In this document: one piece after another, positions 45,689 through 54,495 of the stretch
Numbering within the stretch: the stretch's first letter is position 1
Layout of the letters: every line of letters starts with the position of its first letter
Origin: Agrobacterium leguminum
GTDB lineage: Bacteria > Pseudomonadota > Alphaproteobacteria > Rhizobiales > Rhizobiaceae
Direction of reading: 5' to 3'
Assembly: GCF_015704895.1 (NCBI RefSeq)
Contig: NZ_JADQWB010000015.1
Coordinates: 60,440 to 124,439 of the forward strand
Length of the DNA: 64,000 bases
Made by a program: the position numbers and the translations under genes
Notes under the pieces: model-generated
What the model saw: only the letters and a program-made list of their open reading frames with translations
Told to the model about the DNA's origin: nothing
Databases searched by the model: none

Positions 45689-46591
45689 TCAAAGCTCCAT
45701 CTTGATGGTCAACATATATTCGGTGCCCTTCGCCCGGTCACGCGTGCGGGAGACTTCAAGCGTGACTTTGTCCAGCTTGTGCCCAAGGGTTTCCTTGATG
45801 GTTCCTCCCGGCGTATCTTCGCGCCGGAACGAGGTGTCGCCGTAACCGACGCCGATTTTGCGGGTAATGGCGCTCTCCGTGTAGGTTCTTCCGAACATGG
45901 CGGAAGCCTGGCCGCTGCGCACCGTCGTTTCGAAGCCGCGGGATTCGATGTCGCGATAGGCCGAGGCGGCAATCGAATTGTCCGAACTGCTATAGCTGCC
46001 GCCGGCGCTTATTCTGGCGAGCCGATGGCCGTCATGTTCCAGGGAAAAATTGCCGTCGGCCGAAGGTCCGAAACGCCCGCCGTTCATGGCGTCCTTATAG
46101 GTGAAGCGGAAGCGGCCGCTGCGTGCGTCCACCTGATAATTATAGGAGGCGTCGCCGCTGCGGATCTGGATGCCCGGCGCCGGCTCGCTGCCGAGAATCG
46201 GCGACACCTTGTCCGCGAACTGGAACAGGGGTTTGGTGACCTCTTCGAATTCCGACTTTGACAATGCCAGCGGCTTGCCATCCGGGTCGAACTTCCCGAC
46301 CGCGAGGCACGGGCGCTGGTTGATGATGCTCTTCAGGGCAAAGACCGTGCAATTGTCGCTTGTCGTACCGGCAATCGCGGCGTGGACGGAATTGCGCAGG
46401 GTGTAACTGCCGCAGCAGGAGAAGGCCTCGTTGTCGAGGCTCGCATCGCGCGTATAGCCGGTAAAGACAATGCCGCTCGCCCCGTTGGTAAGGCCTGCAT
46501 TGGCGAAATGCGGCCCGCTTTGCAGCGGAAACAGCTTCAGCCGGCTCTGGTCAGCGAGCGTTTTCGGGTTGGAAGGCGATGGAAGCGGCAT
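45689..46591 (-). CDS. Hypothetical protein, beta-rich C-terminal half
   Basis: A 300-residue protein without a recognised domain. AGGAGA lies upstream of the ATG at 46591 (MPLPSPSNPKTL). It lacks a Sec signal. The second half alternates short strands with Gly/Ser/Asp turns (GSYSSSDNSIAASAYRD, GVGYGDTSFRREDTPGG) and ends in a hydrophobic strand, MLTIKMEL, which recalls a beta-barrel terminus but is not diagnostic. It is convergent with the lipoprotein gene and divergent from the exonuclease gene. Function unknown. Confidence 0.65.
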   Translation of the reverse strand: MPLPSPSNPKTLADQSRLKLFPLQSGPHFANAGLTNGASGIVFTGYTRDASLDNEAFSCCGSYTLRNSVHAAIAGTTSDNCTVFALKSIINQRPCLAVGKFDPDGKPLALSKSEFEEVTKPLFQFADKVSPILGSEPAPGIQIRSGDASYNYQVDARSGRFRFTYKDAMNGGRFGPSADGNFSLEHDGHRLARISAGGSYSSSDNSIAASAYRDIESRGFETTVRSGQASAMFGRTYTESAITRKIGVGYGDTSFRREDTPGGTIKETLGHKLDKVTLEVSRTRDRAKGTEYMLTIKMEL

Positions 46592-46782
46592 TCTTCTTCT
46601 CTCCTGAAACACGGGAACGGTGCGCTTTTTTTACCATCGTAAATTGAAGCCGCAACCCTTAACTGTACCCCGTGAGATATGCCGTTTCTGTGGATGAGAG
46701 CGACCGCTGTTGTTACTGTGAGCCTGTGCGCATATGTTGGAATACTCAATCTTGATTTCCGGGCAAGGCGGACAGGCGCATA

Positions 46783-47763
46783 ATGACCTCCCAGTTGGAT
46801 TTTTTCGCACCCGCGGCAGCGCGGCTTCCGCAGGCTGAAAGAGGGCGAAAAGCCGGTGGTCGCGAAACGGCCCAAAAGACCGGTACGGACGATGAGGCCC
46901 TTGCCGCATATCTTGAATCCACCGGTAATTATCGTGTCCTGCGCCGGCTGCAGCCGCGCGCGGTCGTCGATCGGCCAAGGCCGGAGTTTGCCCGTCAGGG
47001 TGTGATCCTCGATACGGAAACGACGGGTCTCGACCATCGCACCGACGAGATCATCGAAATCGGCGTCATCGCCTTCACATTCGACGATAACGGCACAATC
47101 GGCGATGTCACTGGCATCTATGGCGGGTTGCGGCAGCCGGGTATCGCCATTCCCGAAGAAATCACGCGCCTGACCGGTATTACCGACGAGATGGTCGCGG
47201 GACAGTCGATAGACATGGACCGGCTGACCTCCCTCATTGCCCATGCCGATCTGATCATCGCCCACAATGCCGGTTTCGACCGCCCCTTTTGCGAGGCCTT
47301 CTCGCCGATCTTCAGGGACAAGGCATGGGCCTGCTCCGTTTCGGAAATAGACTGGCGCTTGCGTGGTTTCGAGGGCAACAAGCTCGGTTATCTGATCGGC
47401 CAATCCGGCTATTTCCACGATGGCCATCGCGCCGTGGACGATTGTTTCGCCCTGCTGGAAGTGCTGGAGCAGACGCGCCCCGGCCAGAGCAGCACGCCCT
47501 TTGCCGAACTCCATGAGGCGAGCCGGCGCTCAAGGGTGCGCCTCTACGCGGAAAACAGCCCGTTCGACATGAAGGATCATCTGAAAAAGCGGGGCTATCG
47601 CTGGTCGGACGGTTCCGATGGCCGGCCGAAATCCTGGTGGGTGGAACTGCCGGAGGAAAAGCTCGAAGAGGAACTTCATTTCCTGCGGACCGAAATTTAC
47701 CGCTGGGATGCCGATCCCACCGTCAAATATCTCACCGCTTTCGACCGGTTCAAGGCCGGGTGA
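46783..47763 (+). CDS. DEDDh 3'-5' exonuclease, DNA polymerase III epsilon-like
   Basis: A 326-residue exonuclease. The Exo I motif is LDTETTG (Asp77, Glu79), Exo II is HNAGFD (Asp166) and Exo III is HRAVDD (His215, Asp220), so all catalytic residues are present. A disordered N-terminal extension of about 70 residues and a conserved C-terminal region with KSWWVELPEEKLEEEL distinguish it from DnaQ itself. It may act in repair or RNA/DNA processing. Monocistronic. Confidence 0.9.
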   Translation: MTSQLDFFAPAAARLPQAERGRKAGGRETAQKTGTDDEALAAYLESTGNYRVLRRLQPRAVVDRPRPEFARQGVILDTETTGLDHRTDEIIEIGVIAFTFDDNGTIGDVTGIYGGLRQPGIAIPEEITRLTGITDEMVAGQSIDMDRLTSLIAHADLIIAHNAGFDRPFCEAFSPIFRDKAWACSVSEIDWRLRGFEGNKLGYLIGQSGYFHDGHRAVDDCFALLEVLEQTRPGQSSTPFAELHEASRRSRVRLYAENSPFDMKDHLKKRGYRWSDGSDGRPKSWWVELPEEKLEEELHFLRTEIYRWDADPTVKYLTAFDRFKAG

Positions 47764-47824
47764 AGCGCGGGATATTTCGGGTTCGCAGATTGCATACAAT
47801 TTCTGCAATGAATCGAAAACAATC

Positions 47825-47887
47825 GATGTAAAATTGGGCAGGTCCGCGCAAGGCTTTCCGAAGCGCAGAAAAATATCGTTTTACATC
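47825..47887. promoter_or_regulatory. Distant 9-base inverted repeat GATGTAAAA/TTTTACATC
   Basis: A perfect inverted pair at 47825-47833 and 47879-47887 lies just upstream of the sigma-54 promoter. The left copy is near -100 and the right near -45 relative to the expected start, positions where an enhancer-binding activator could bind. Function inferred. Confidence 0.4.
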
Positions 47888-47902
47888 AATGGCTAAGCCG
47901 AT

Positions 47903-47919
47903 TGGCACGGCTCCTGCAT
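47903..47919 (+). promoter_or_regulatory. Sigma-54 (RpoN) promoter
   Basis: TGGCACG-GCTC-CTGCAT matches the -24/-12 consensus TGGCACG-N4-TTGCAT at all positions but one; the invariant GG (47904-47905) and GC (47916-47917) have the required 12-base spacing. The start would fall near 47929, 17 bases before the ATPase ATG. It implies activator-dependent, probably nitrogen-linked expression of the operon that follows. Confidence 0.8.
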
Positions 47920-47945
47920 GACAAAGACGTCGCAGGAGAGTGTTT

Positions 47946-49031
47946 ATGAGCAAAGCCGCAGCAATCGACATCGCGTCCGTATCCAAGATTTACGGCAACA
48001 CCACCGCCGTGCATGCGATAAGCCTCAAGATTCCGGCCGGGAGTTATTGCTGCCTGCTCGGCCCGTCGGGCTGCGGCAAGACCTCGACATTGCGGATGAT
48101 TGCCGGCCACGAAAGCATCTCCAGCGGCGATGTCCGGCTCGGCAATACAGTCGTCACCGATCTGCCGCCCGCCCGGCGCGGCACGGCGATGATGTTCCAG
48201 TCCTATGCGCTGTTTCCGCACCTCGATCTCGTCGACAATGTCGCCTTCAGCCTCAAGATGAAGGGCGTGGACAAGGAAACCCGCCGGGCGAAGGCGCTCG
48301 AGATGCTGCGGCTGATGCAGCTCGAACCCTATGCCAGCCGCCGTCCGGCCCAGCTTTCCGGCGGCCAGCAACAGCGCGTGGCGCTGGCGCGTGCGCTGAT
48401 TACCGATCCCGAGGCGCTGCTGCTGGACGAGCCGCTTTCGGCGCTCGATCCGTTTCTCAAGATCCGCATGCGCGCCGAGCTGAAGAAGCTGCAGACCTCG
48501 CTCGGCATTACCTTCGTTCACGTCACCCACAGCCAGGAAGAGGCCATGGCGCTGGCCGATATCATCGTCGTCATGAATGACGGCCGCATCGAACAGGCGG
48601 CCACCCCGCGCGAGGTGTTCGAGCATCCCGCCACCGCCTTCGTTGCCCGCTTCATGGGCGACCACAATGTCATTTCCGGGCGTTACCGGGAAAAAACGGG
48701 CGATCTCGTCACGCTCGAAGTGGCGGGCGGCGGCACTTTCACGGCAAGCGGCGTCGCCCCGGATGACGGCGCGGTCGATATCGCCGTGCGCACCGACCGG
48801 GTGCGCGTCGGTGAAGCAGACCAGCCGGGCCTCGGTTTCACCGGCATCGTCTCGAATGTCGAATATCGCGGCGCAAGCGTGAAGATCGCCGTAACCGGCG
48901 CGGGCATCGAGGATTTCAACGTCATCCTCAGCGATGCCGCCTTCTTCGAAAACCCGGTCAGGACCGGCGACGCCATACCGCTTTCATGGAATGCGGCCGA
49001 TGCCATCGTGCTCGGCCGGGTAGAGAAGTGA
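47946..49031 (+). CDS. ABC transporter ATP-binding protein, PotA-like
   Basis: A 361-residue ATPase opening a five-gene operon. Walker A is [10 protein letters not shown]-loop [11 protein letters not shown], signature [14 protein letters not shown], Walker [12 protein letters not shown] and H-loop VTHSQEEA. The C-terminal TOBE region starts near residue 240. AGGAGA stands seven bases before the ATG at 47946. It serves the binding protein and permeases encoded next. Having the ATPase first is common in polyamine-type importers of rhizobia. Confidence 0.93.
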   Translation: MSKAAAIDIASVSKIYGNTTAVHAISLKIPAGSYCCLLGPSGCGKTSTLRMIAGHESISSGDVRLGNTVVTDLPPARRGTAMMFQSYALFPHLDLVDNVAFSLKMKGVDKETRRAKALEMLRLMQLEPYASRRPAQLSGGQQQRVALARALITDPEALLLDEPLSALDPFLKIRMRAELKKLQTSLGITFVHVTHSQEEAMALADIIVVMNDGRIEQAATPREVFEHPATAFVARFMGDHNVISGRYREKTGDLVTLEVAGGGTFTASGVAPDDGAVDIAVRTDRVRVGEADQPGLGFTGIVSNVEYRGASVKIAVTGAGIEDFNVILSDAAFFENPVRTGDAIPLSWNAADAIVLGRVEK

Positions 49032-49061
49032 CCCCAAAAATAACCAGAGGAGAACTTTGAA

Positions 49062-50351
49062 ATGACCGATACCACCAACAGCAAAAAGGGCCTGTCCCGC
49101 CGCGGCCTCCTGAAGGCGGGAGCAGCCGCCACGGGTGCGGCAATCGGCTCCGGCCTCATCACCGGCTTCCCGACCATCTGGGCGCAGAACCCGATCACTA
49201 TCCGCCAGTTCGGCACGGGTGTGTCGAACCTCAACGCCATTGCCGAAAAGTGCAAGGCCGATCTCGGCATCACGCTCGAAATGACGGCGACGGATTCCGA
49301 CGCCGCCGCCCAGCGCGCCGTCACCCAGCCGAATTCCTACGATATTGCCGATATCGAATACTGGATCCTGAAGAAGGTCTATCCGGCCGGCGTCATCCAG
49401 CCGATGGAAATCAAGAAGCTGAAATATTACGACAAGATCGTGCCGCTGTTCAAAAACGGCAAGCTGAAGCCGGACAGCGTCGTGGCGCAGGGCACGGCCC
49501 CGCACACGGTCGGTTTCGTCGAAAAGCCTGGCGACAAGACATTTGCGAAGGGCGAGACCGATTATTTCACCATGGTCCCGACCATCTACAATGCCGATAC
49601 GCTCGGCATCCGCCCCGATCTCGTCGGCCGCGATATCTCCAGCTGGGCCGATATCATGGACCCGAAGTTCAAGGGCAAGACCTCCATTCTCAACATTCCC
49701 TCCATCGGCATCATGGATGCGGCGATGATCATGGAAGCCATGGGCAACATCAAATATGCCGACAAGGGCAACATGACCAAGGAGGAGATCGACAAGACCA
49801 TCGACTTCCTCATCAAGGCCAAGAAGGACGGCCAGTTCCGCGCCTTCTGGAAGAGCTTCGACGAAAGCGTCAACCTCATGGCCTCGGGCGAAGTCATCAT
49901 CCAGTCCATGTGGTCGCCCGCCGTCGCCGCGGTCCGTTCCAAGGGCATCGCCTGCAAATACCAGCCGCTGAAGGAAGGTTATCGCTCCTGGGGCGGCGGT
50001 CTTGGCCTTGCCAAGCACCTCTCGGGCGCGAAACTCGATGCGGCCTATGAATATATCAACTGGTACACCTCGGGCTGGGTCGGCGCTTACCTCAACCGTC
50101 AGGGTTATTATTCCGCCGCCATGGAAACGGCCAAGGAGCACATGAGCGCCGACGAGTGGGGCTACTGGGTCGAAGGCAAGCCGGCGCAGGGCGATATCAT
50201 CGCGCCCGACGGCAAGGTCATGGAAAAGGCCGGCGCGGTGCGCGATGGCGGCTCCTTCGAGGAACGCATGGGCAAGGTCGCGTGCTGGAACTCCGTCATG
50301 GATGAAGACCGCTACATGGTCCGCCGCTGGAACGAATTCATCGCGGCTTAG
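49062..50351 (+). CDS. ABC transporter substrate-binding protein, polyamine-like, Tat signal
   Basis: A 429-residue periplasmic protein exported by a twin-arginine signal (LSRRGLLKAGAAATGAAIGSG, cleavage probably after TIWAQ). The mature part shows the family 1/PotD-like layout: RQFGTGVSNLNAI, PNSYDIADIEYWI, YNADTLGI, IMDPKFKGKTSIL. It is followed by a long palindromic repeat and the permease genes. Since a hydantoin/Asp-Glu racemase ends the operon, a nitrogen-rich compound such as a hydantoin derivative is a candidate ligand (inference). Confidence 0.92.
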   Translation: MTDTTNSKKGLSRRGLLKAGAAATGAAIGSGLITGFPTIWAQNPITIRQFGTGVSNLNAIAEKCKADLGITLEMTATDSDAAAQRAVTQPNSYDIADIEYWILKKVYPAGVIQPMEIKKLKYYDKIVPLFKNGKLKPDSVVAQGTAPHTVGFVEKPGDKTFAKGETDYFTMVPTIYNADTLGIRPDLVGRDISSWADIMDPKFKGKTSILNIPSIGIMDAAMIMEAMGNIKYADKGNMTKEEIDKTIDFLIKAKKDGQFRAFWKSFDESVNLMASGEVIIQSMWSPAVAAVRSKGIACKYQPLKEGYRSWGGGLGLAKHLSGAKLDAAYEYINWYTSGWVGAYLNRQGYYSAAMETAKEHMSADEWGYWVEGKPAQGDIIAPDGKVMEKAGAVRDGGSFEERMGKVACWNSVMDEDRYMVRRWNEFIAA

Positions 50352-50419
50352 TACCCGAAACGGTTAAGATCGGTGGCGTTGGCTGCCGGTCTTGACAGCA
50401 ACAGAGCCTCTAAACTCTC

Positions 50420-50503
50420 CGTCATCCTCGGGCTTGTCCCGAGGATCTAACGACCCACCACATCAAACGTGGTTGGATCCTCGGGACAAGCCCGAGGATG
50501 ACG
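50420..50503. repeat. Palindromic intergenic repeat, copy 2
   Basis: A perfect 28-base inverted repeat (50420-50447 with 50476-50503) encloses a 28-base centre that itself pairs ACCAC/GTGGT. Each arm also folds alone (CCTCGGG/CCCGAGG). It lies inside an operon, between binding-protein and permease genes, where it would form a very stable mRNA structure. Related to copy 1 at 43913-43999. Confidence 0.88.
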
Positions 50504-50584
50504 TCGCGTTTGAAGAGAGCTTTGCCTGACACATTGCCCGGTGCGAAAGCTGCCGGTGCTTCAGCAAATCCAGCGAAAGGCTTC

Positions 50585-51499
50585 ATGATGGTGACGGTCA
50601 GACTCATCGGCGTCAGCGACAAAAAGGACAGGCCGCCCCGCAGCTTCGCGCTGCCGCAAAAGCTCGTCTCCTATGTTCAGGCCGCACCGCTTTTGCTGAT
50701 CCTCGGCTTTTTCCTGGCTCTGCCGATCCTCATGATCGCCGTCGTCAGCTTCTGGGATTACGATTTCGCCCAGATGTATCCGGATTTCGTGACGTTCAAC
50801 TATCTGGAAACGCTCGGCTCCTGGGTCACCTGGCAGACCTATCTCAACACCCTGAAATATGCCGCCGTGGTCTGGGCCATCACGCTGTTCTGCGGTTTCT
50901 GGGTCGCCTATTTCCTCGCCTTCCACATCCGCACCACCACCATGCAGATGGTGCTCTTCCTCGTCTGTACCGTGCCCTTCCTGACGTCGAACATCATCCG
51001 CATGATTTCCTGGATTCCGGTGCTTGGGCGAAACGGCCTCGTCAACAGCGCCCTGGTCGGAACCGGTATCATTCCCGAACCGATCGAATGGCTGCTTTAT
51101 TCGGATTTCGCCGTGGTGCTCGCCATGGTGCATCTTTATACGCTGTTCATGGTCACGCCGATCTTCAACACGCTGATGCGCATCGACAAATCGCTGATCG
51201 AGGCGGCGCGTGACGCGGGTGCGACGGGCTGGCAGACGCTCAGCAACGTCATCATTCCGCTTGCCAAGCCCGGCATGGCGATTGGCAGCATCTTCGTCGT
51301 CACGCTGGTCATGGCCGATTTCTCCACCGTTCAGGTGATGTCCGGCGGCCAGAGCGCCTCGGTGGCGCTGATGATGAAGAACCAGATGTCGCTGCTGCAA
51401 TATCCGGCCGCCGCTGCGAACGCCGTCATCCTGCTCATCCTCGTTCTTCTGATGGTCGCGGGCATCCTGCGCATCGTCGATATCCGCAAGGAGCTTTGA
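50585..51499 (+). CDS. ABC transporter permease, PotB-like
   Basis: A 304-residue membrane subunit. First membrane segment AAPLLLILGFFLALPILMIAVVSFWDY; EAA loop LIEAARDAGATGWQTL. The ATG pair at 50585/50588 has GAAAGG upstream. An in-frame ATG at 50498 falls inside the palindromic repeat and is rejected. The next permease gene starts five bases after its stop. It is part of the sigma-54-controlled operon. Confidence 0.9.
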   Translation: MMVTVRLIGVSDKKDRPPRSFALPQKLVSYVQAAPLLLILGFFLALPILMIAVVSFWDYDFAQMYPDFVTFNYLETLGSWVTWQTYLNTLKYAAVVWAITLFCGFWVAYFLAFHIRTTTMQMVLFLVCTVPFLTSNIIRMISWIPVLGRNGLVNSALVGTGIIPEPIEWLLYSDFAVVLAMVHLYTLFMVTPIFNTLMRIDKSLIEAARDAGATGWQTLSNVIIPLAKPGMAIGSIFVVTLVMADFSTVQVMSGGQSASVALMMKNQMSLLQYPAAAANAVILLILVLLMVAGILRIVDIRKEL

Positions 51500-51503
51500 T
51501 CCC

Positions 51504-52322
51504 ATGCATCAGGAAAAACGCGGCCGCGAATTCTATATCCTCGCCTTCTTTTTCGCCCTCTTCGTGCTGTTTCTTTACGGCCCACTGTCGGCTATCCTCA
51601 TCCTCGCCTTTCAGGGGCCGAATGGCGGCCTGACTTTCCCGCTGAACGGCGTTTCGCTGCACTGGTTCGGCAATCTTTTCGAACAGCAGGCCGTCGGCGA
51701 TTTCGGCGGCTCCTTCCGCCGTTCCTTCGCTCTCGGGCTGATGGTCATGGCCGTTACCGTGCTTGTCTCGCTGCTGGCGGGCCTTGCCTTCCGGCGCAAA
51801 TTCATCGGTGCGACGCCGTTGTTCTATCTGTCGGTCGCAAGCCTCGTGGTGCCGTCGATCATCATTTCGCTCGGCATCGGCGTTCTGTTCCAGCAGCTCG
51901 GGCTGGAGCCGTCATGGTATACGTCCGCCTTCGGCGCGCATCTCACCTGGACGCTGCCTTTCGGCGTGCTCATCATGCTCGCCGTCTTCAACCGGTTTTC
52001 GCCGTCCTATGAGGAAGCGGCCCGCGATCTCGGGGCATCCTCCTGGCAGACCTTCGCCCATGTGGTGCTGCCGATGATCGCGCCGAGCCTGATCGGCGTC
52101 GGCCTCTTCGGCTTCACGCTTTCTTATGACGAGTTCGCCCGCACATTGATGACGTCAGGCACCTACAACACGCTGCCGCTGGAAATCTACGGCATGACCA
52201 CCAATGTCACGACGCCCGTGCTTTATGCGCTCGGTGCTGTTACAACCCTGTTTTCCTTCCTGGTGATCGCGGCCACGCTCGGCCTGATCGTCATGCTCAA
52301 TCGCCGCCATTCACGCGGATAA
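51504..52322 (+). CDS. ABC transporter permease, PotC-like
   Basis: A 272-residue membrane subunit: first membrane segment YILAFFFALFVLFLYGPLSAILILAF, FQGPNGGLTFPLNG as usual for PotC-type proteins, and EAA loop YEEAARDLGASSWQTF. AGGAG lies ten bases before the ATG. It pairs with the preceding permease. The racemase gene starts 11 bases after its stop. Confidence 0.92.
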   Translation: MHQEKRGREFYILAFFFALFVLFLYGPLSAILILAFQGPNGGLTFPLNGVSLHWFGNLFEQQAVGDFGGSFRRSFALGLMVMAVTVLVSLLAGLAFRRKFIGATPLFYLSVASLVVPSIIISLGIGVLFQQLGLEPSWYTSAFGAHLTWTLPFGVLIMLAVFNRFSPSYEEAARDLGASSWQTFAHVVLPMIAPSLIGVGLFGFTLSYDEFARTLMTSGTYNTLPLEIYGMTTNVTTPVLYALGAVTTLFSFLVIAATLGLIVMLNRRHSRG

Positions 52323-52333
52323 AGAAACGTAAA

Positions 52334-53137
52334 ATGCGCATTCTCGTCATCAATCCCAACACCACGCAATCCATGACCGCGACCATTGCCGACGCCGCGA
52401 CGCGGATAGCCGGCCGCGATACGGACATACTGGCCGTCACCTCGTCCATGGGCCCCGTCTCCATCGAAGGTTATTACGACGAGGCTTTCGCCGTGCCCGG
52501 CCTGCTGCTGGAGCTGGCAAAGGCGCCGGCGCTTGGAGCCGACGCGGCAATCATCGCCTGTTTCGACGATACCGGGCTCGATGCGGCCCGGGCTCTCGCC
52601 GATATTCCGGTTATCGGCATCTGCGAGGCGGCGGTCTCCGCCACCGCCTTCATCGCGCAGAAATTCACCATCGTCACGACGATGGAACGCTCGCGGCTGC
52701 CGCTGGAACACCTTGTCCACCGTTATGGCATGTCCGCCCGCTGCAATGTGCGCGCCGCCGATATTCCGGTCCTGTCGCTGGAAGACCCCGCCTCGAACGC
52801 TCGTGAAAGGCTGCGCGCGGAAATCTCGCTGGCCCTGAAAGAGGACAGGGCGGAGGCGATCGTGCTCGGCTGCGCCGGCATGGCGGATCTTGCCGCCGAA
52901 CTGCGCCATGAATTCGGCGTGCCGGTCGTCGATGGCGTCGCGGCGGCCGTCAAGCAGGCGGAATCGCTGGTGTCCATGGGGTTGTCCACCGCCAAGCGCG
53001 GCGCCTATGCCACACCGCTCGCCAAGCCCTATCGTGGCTTGCTGGAGCCATTCCGGCCGGACAGGCTCTCCGGGGCATCGGCAGACGGCGGAGACGTTCT
53101 CACCGCCTCCGCCCATAAAATGACGAAGGCTAGCTGA
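52334..53137 (+). CDS. Aspartate/glutamate (hydantoin) racemase family protein
   Basis: A 267-residue racemase of the Asp/Glu/hydantoin superfamily. The N-terminus MRILVINPNTTQSMT is the family signature. The two catalytic cysteines are Cys in IIACFDDTGLDAAR and Cys in IVLGCAGMADLAAEL, both present. Hydantoin racemases of rhizobia share this layout; the enzyme could alternatively be a maleate isomerase-like or other racemase. Co-transcription with a polyamine-type importer under a sigma-54 promoter fits use of hydantoins or related amides as a nitrogen source. Its 3' end overlaps the convergent gene by 109 bases. Confidence 0.9.
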   Translation: MRILVINPNTTQSMTATIADAATRIAGRDTDILAVTSSMGPVSIEGYYDEAFAVPGLLLELAKAPALGADAAIIACFDDTGLDAARALADIPVIGICEAAVSATAFIAQKFTIVTTMERSRLPLEHLVHRYGMSARCNVRAADIPVLSLEDPASNARERLRAEISLALKEDRAEAIVLGCAGMADLAAELRHEFGVPVVDGVAAAVKQAESLVSMGLSTAKRGAYATPLAKPYRGLLEPFRPDRLSGASADGGDVLTASAHKMTKAS

Positions 53138-53922
53138 TAGGCCAGATCGCGCTGGACGTTCTGCAATGCCAGGTCGCTCAGAACTATTCTGGGTCCGTTT
53201 CTTTGCAAGATGTTCAACCGCTCGGCCCTGGCGAGTATGGCCGTGACATGGGCGCGGCTGACCCCATAGGCGCGCGCCGTCGCCTTGCGGGAGAACACGC
53301 AACCCGTCGCATCGCACGCGTCCGTTTTCGCGGCGGACAGCAGGTCCAACAGGATCGGGAAACCCGGCGCATGCCCAAGGAACATCCGCATTTCCTCTGA
53401 GAGAAAAGGCAAATCCTGCGCGTGCCGCAGAAACCAGCTCACGCCGTCGATAAGCACGCCCGTTCCGATGGCTTCCTCCGCAGGCCTCTCCATTGCCGGG
53501 AGGGGTTCCCATGGCGAGGCCGCGATGCGATAGGTGCTGGCAAGCGCCTCGATTGCCGAAATAATCCAGCCGTTTAGCGACCATGGCCGCTCGCGGTTAT
53601 CGTCGCCGGACGGGTGACGCTGCGCGGTATTTTCCAGTTCCAGCCAGTCGATCAGTGCGCGTGTCCTGCGGCTGGATGCCCAGCCGGGCGGAACGACGAC
53701 TGCCTGAACCGCCGCCAGCGTAAATTGCCCGCCATGGACCGATGCGATGCCCACGGCGCACATGACGGTGGCGAATGCGCCGAAGTCTCCGAGCGCGCGA
53801 ACGAGGCGCTGCTCCTGTTTGAAGGCTGTCGATATGTGGGTGCAAAGATAGGCGACAGCATCACCAAAGGCATCGTCGTTCAGGATTCGGTTCGCAAGTA
53901 AGCCCAGCCTCTCTCGAAGCAT
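53029..53922 (-). CDS. Putative regulator-like protein with helix-turn-helix region
   Basis: A 297-residue protein without a firm family. A helix-turn-helix-like segment (RKATARAYGVSRAHVTAILARAERL, about residues 212-237) followed by a short wing (NGPRIVLSD) suggests DNA binding near the C-terminus. The N-terminal 190 residues are mostly helical with an aromatic-rich centre. It begins with ATG at 53922 without a clear ribosome-binding site. Its last 109 bases run antisense to the racemase coding end. It might regulate the adjacent importer and racemase operon; this is inferred from position only. Confidence 0.6.
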   Translation of the reverse strand: MLRERLGLLANRILNDDAFGDAVAYLCTHISTAFKQEQRLVRALGDFGAFATVMCAVGIASVHGGQFTLAAVQAVVVPPGWASSRRTRALIDWLELENTAQRHPSGDDNRERPWSLNGWIISAIEALASTYRIAASPWEPLPAMERPAEEAIGTGVLIDGVSWFLRHAQDLPFLSEEMRMFLGHAPGFPILLDLLSAAKTDACDATGCVFSRKATARAYGVSRAHVTAILARAERLNILQRNGPRIVLSDLALQNVQRDLAYQLAFVILWAEAVRTSPPSADAPESLSGRNGSSKPR

Positions 53923-54148
53923 GTCCGGCCGAGGCCGGGCGAAGTCCCTTTTCGGGTGCGTCTTTGAAGCTGGGGCGCCTGCTTTTCCGGATACCTTTCT
54001 CCCGTGGTTTTTTGCTATTTGCTACTTTATGGCGAATTCGAAAACGTGAGTTCTGTTCGCTGACGACGGCCGCGCAGGGCAGTCGTGACAGCCGAAAGGT
54101 TCCGCTCCGGAAGATGCGTGCATTTTGTTGCACTCCCCCGAGGCCCTG

Positions 54149-54178
54149 TTGAGCGGTATTAAAAAATACTCTCATAAA
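54149..54178 (+). promoter_or_regulatory. Candidate promoter of the coiled-coil/protease cluster
   Basis: Within a 573-base gap without genes (53923-54495), TTGAGC and CATAAA are spaced by 18 bases and flank the small palindrome GTATT-AAAA-AATAC (54156-54169). The surrounding 130 bases are AT-rich, unlike the rest of the gap. A transcript from here would have a leader of about 300 bases. The rest of the gap shows nothing recognisable. Confidence 0.3.
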
Positions 54179-54495
54179 TTGAATGTTAAAGGGCGCGTAA
54201 AAATGTGTTCCCTTTTGAGACGGTTTGCGGGAGTAGCGCTGACAATAGCGTTATATGCTGTTTTTATTGCATAATTTAATGAAGTGTCGGACGCGGAATC
54301 TTTCGTCCATTTGCCTTGAATGCAATCTTTGATGGTTGCTTTTTAGGTCTTGATGACGTTGCAGACGATGCGTCCGAAGCCGCCCGATATCCGAATGTTA
54401 CTGCCATGTCTCTGGCACGGTCGGCAGCGATGCCGGGCGGCGCATGGAGCCCGTCATGCCTTTTATTCATCCCCAATTCTCCAGAGGAGGTTGAA

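Noticed and set aside
54316..54495. Longer N-terminus (60 residues) for the exported coiled-coil protein from a TTG at 54316
   Set aside because: No ribosome-binding site there, whereas AGAGGAGG stands directly before the ATG at 54496, which also gives a plausible signal peptide.
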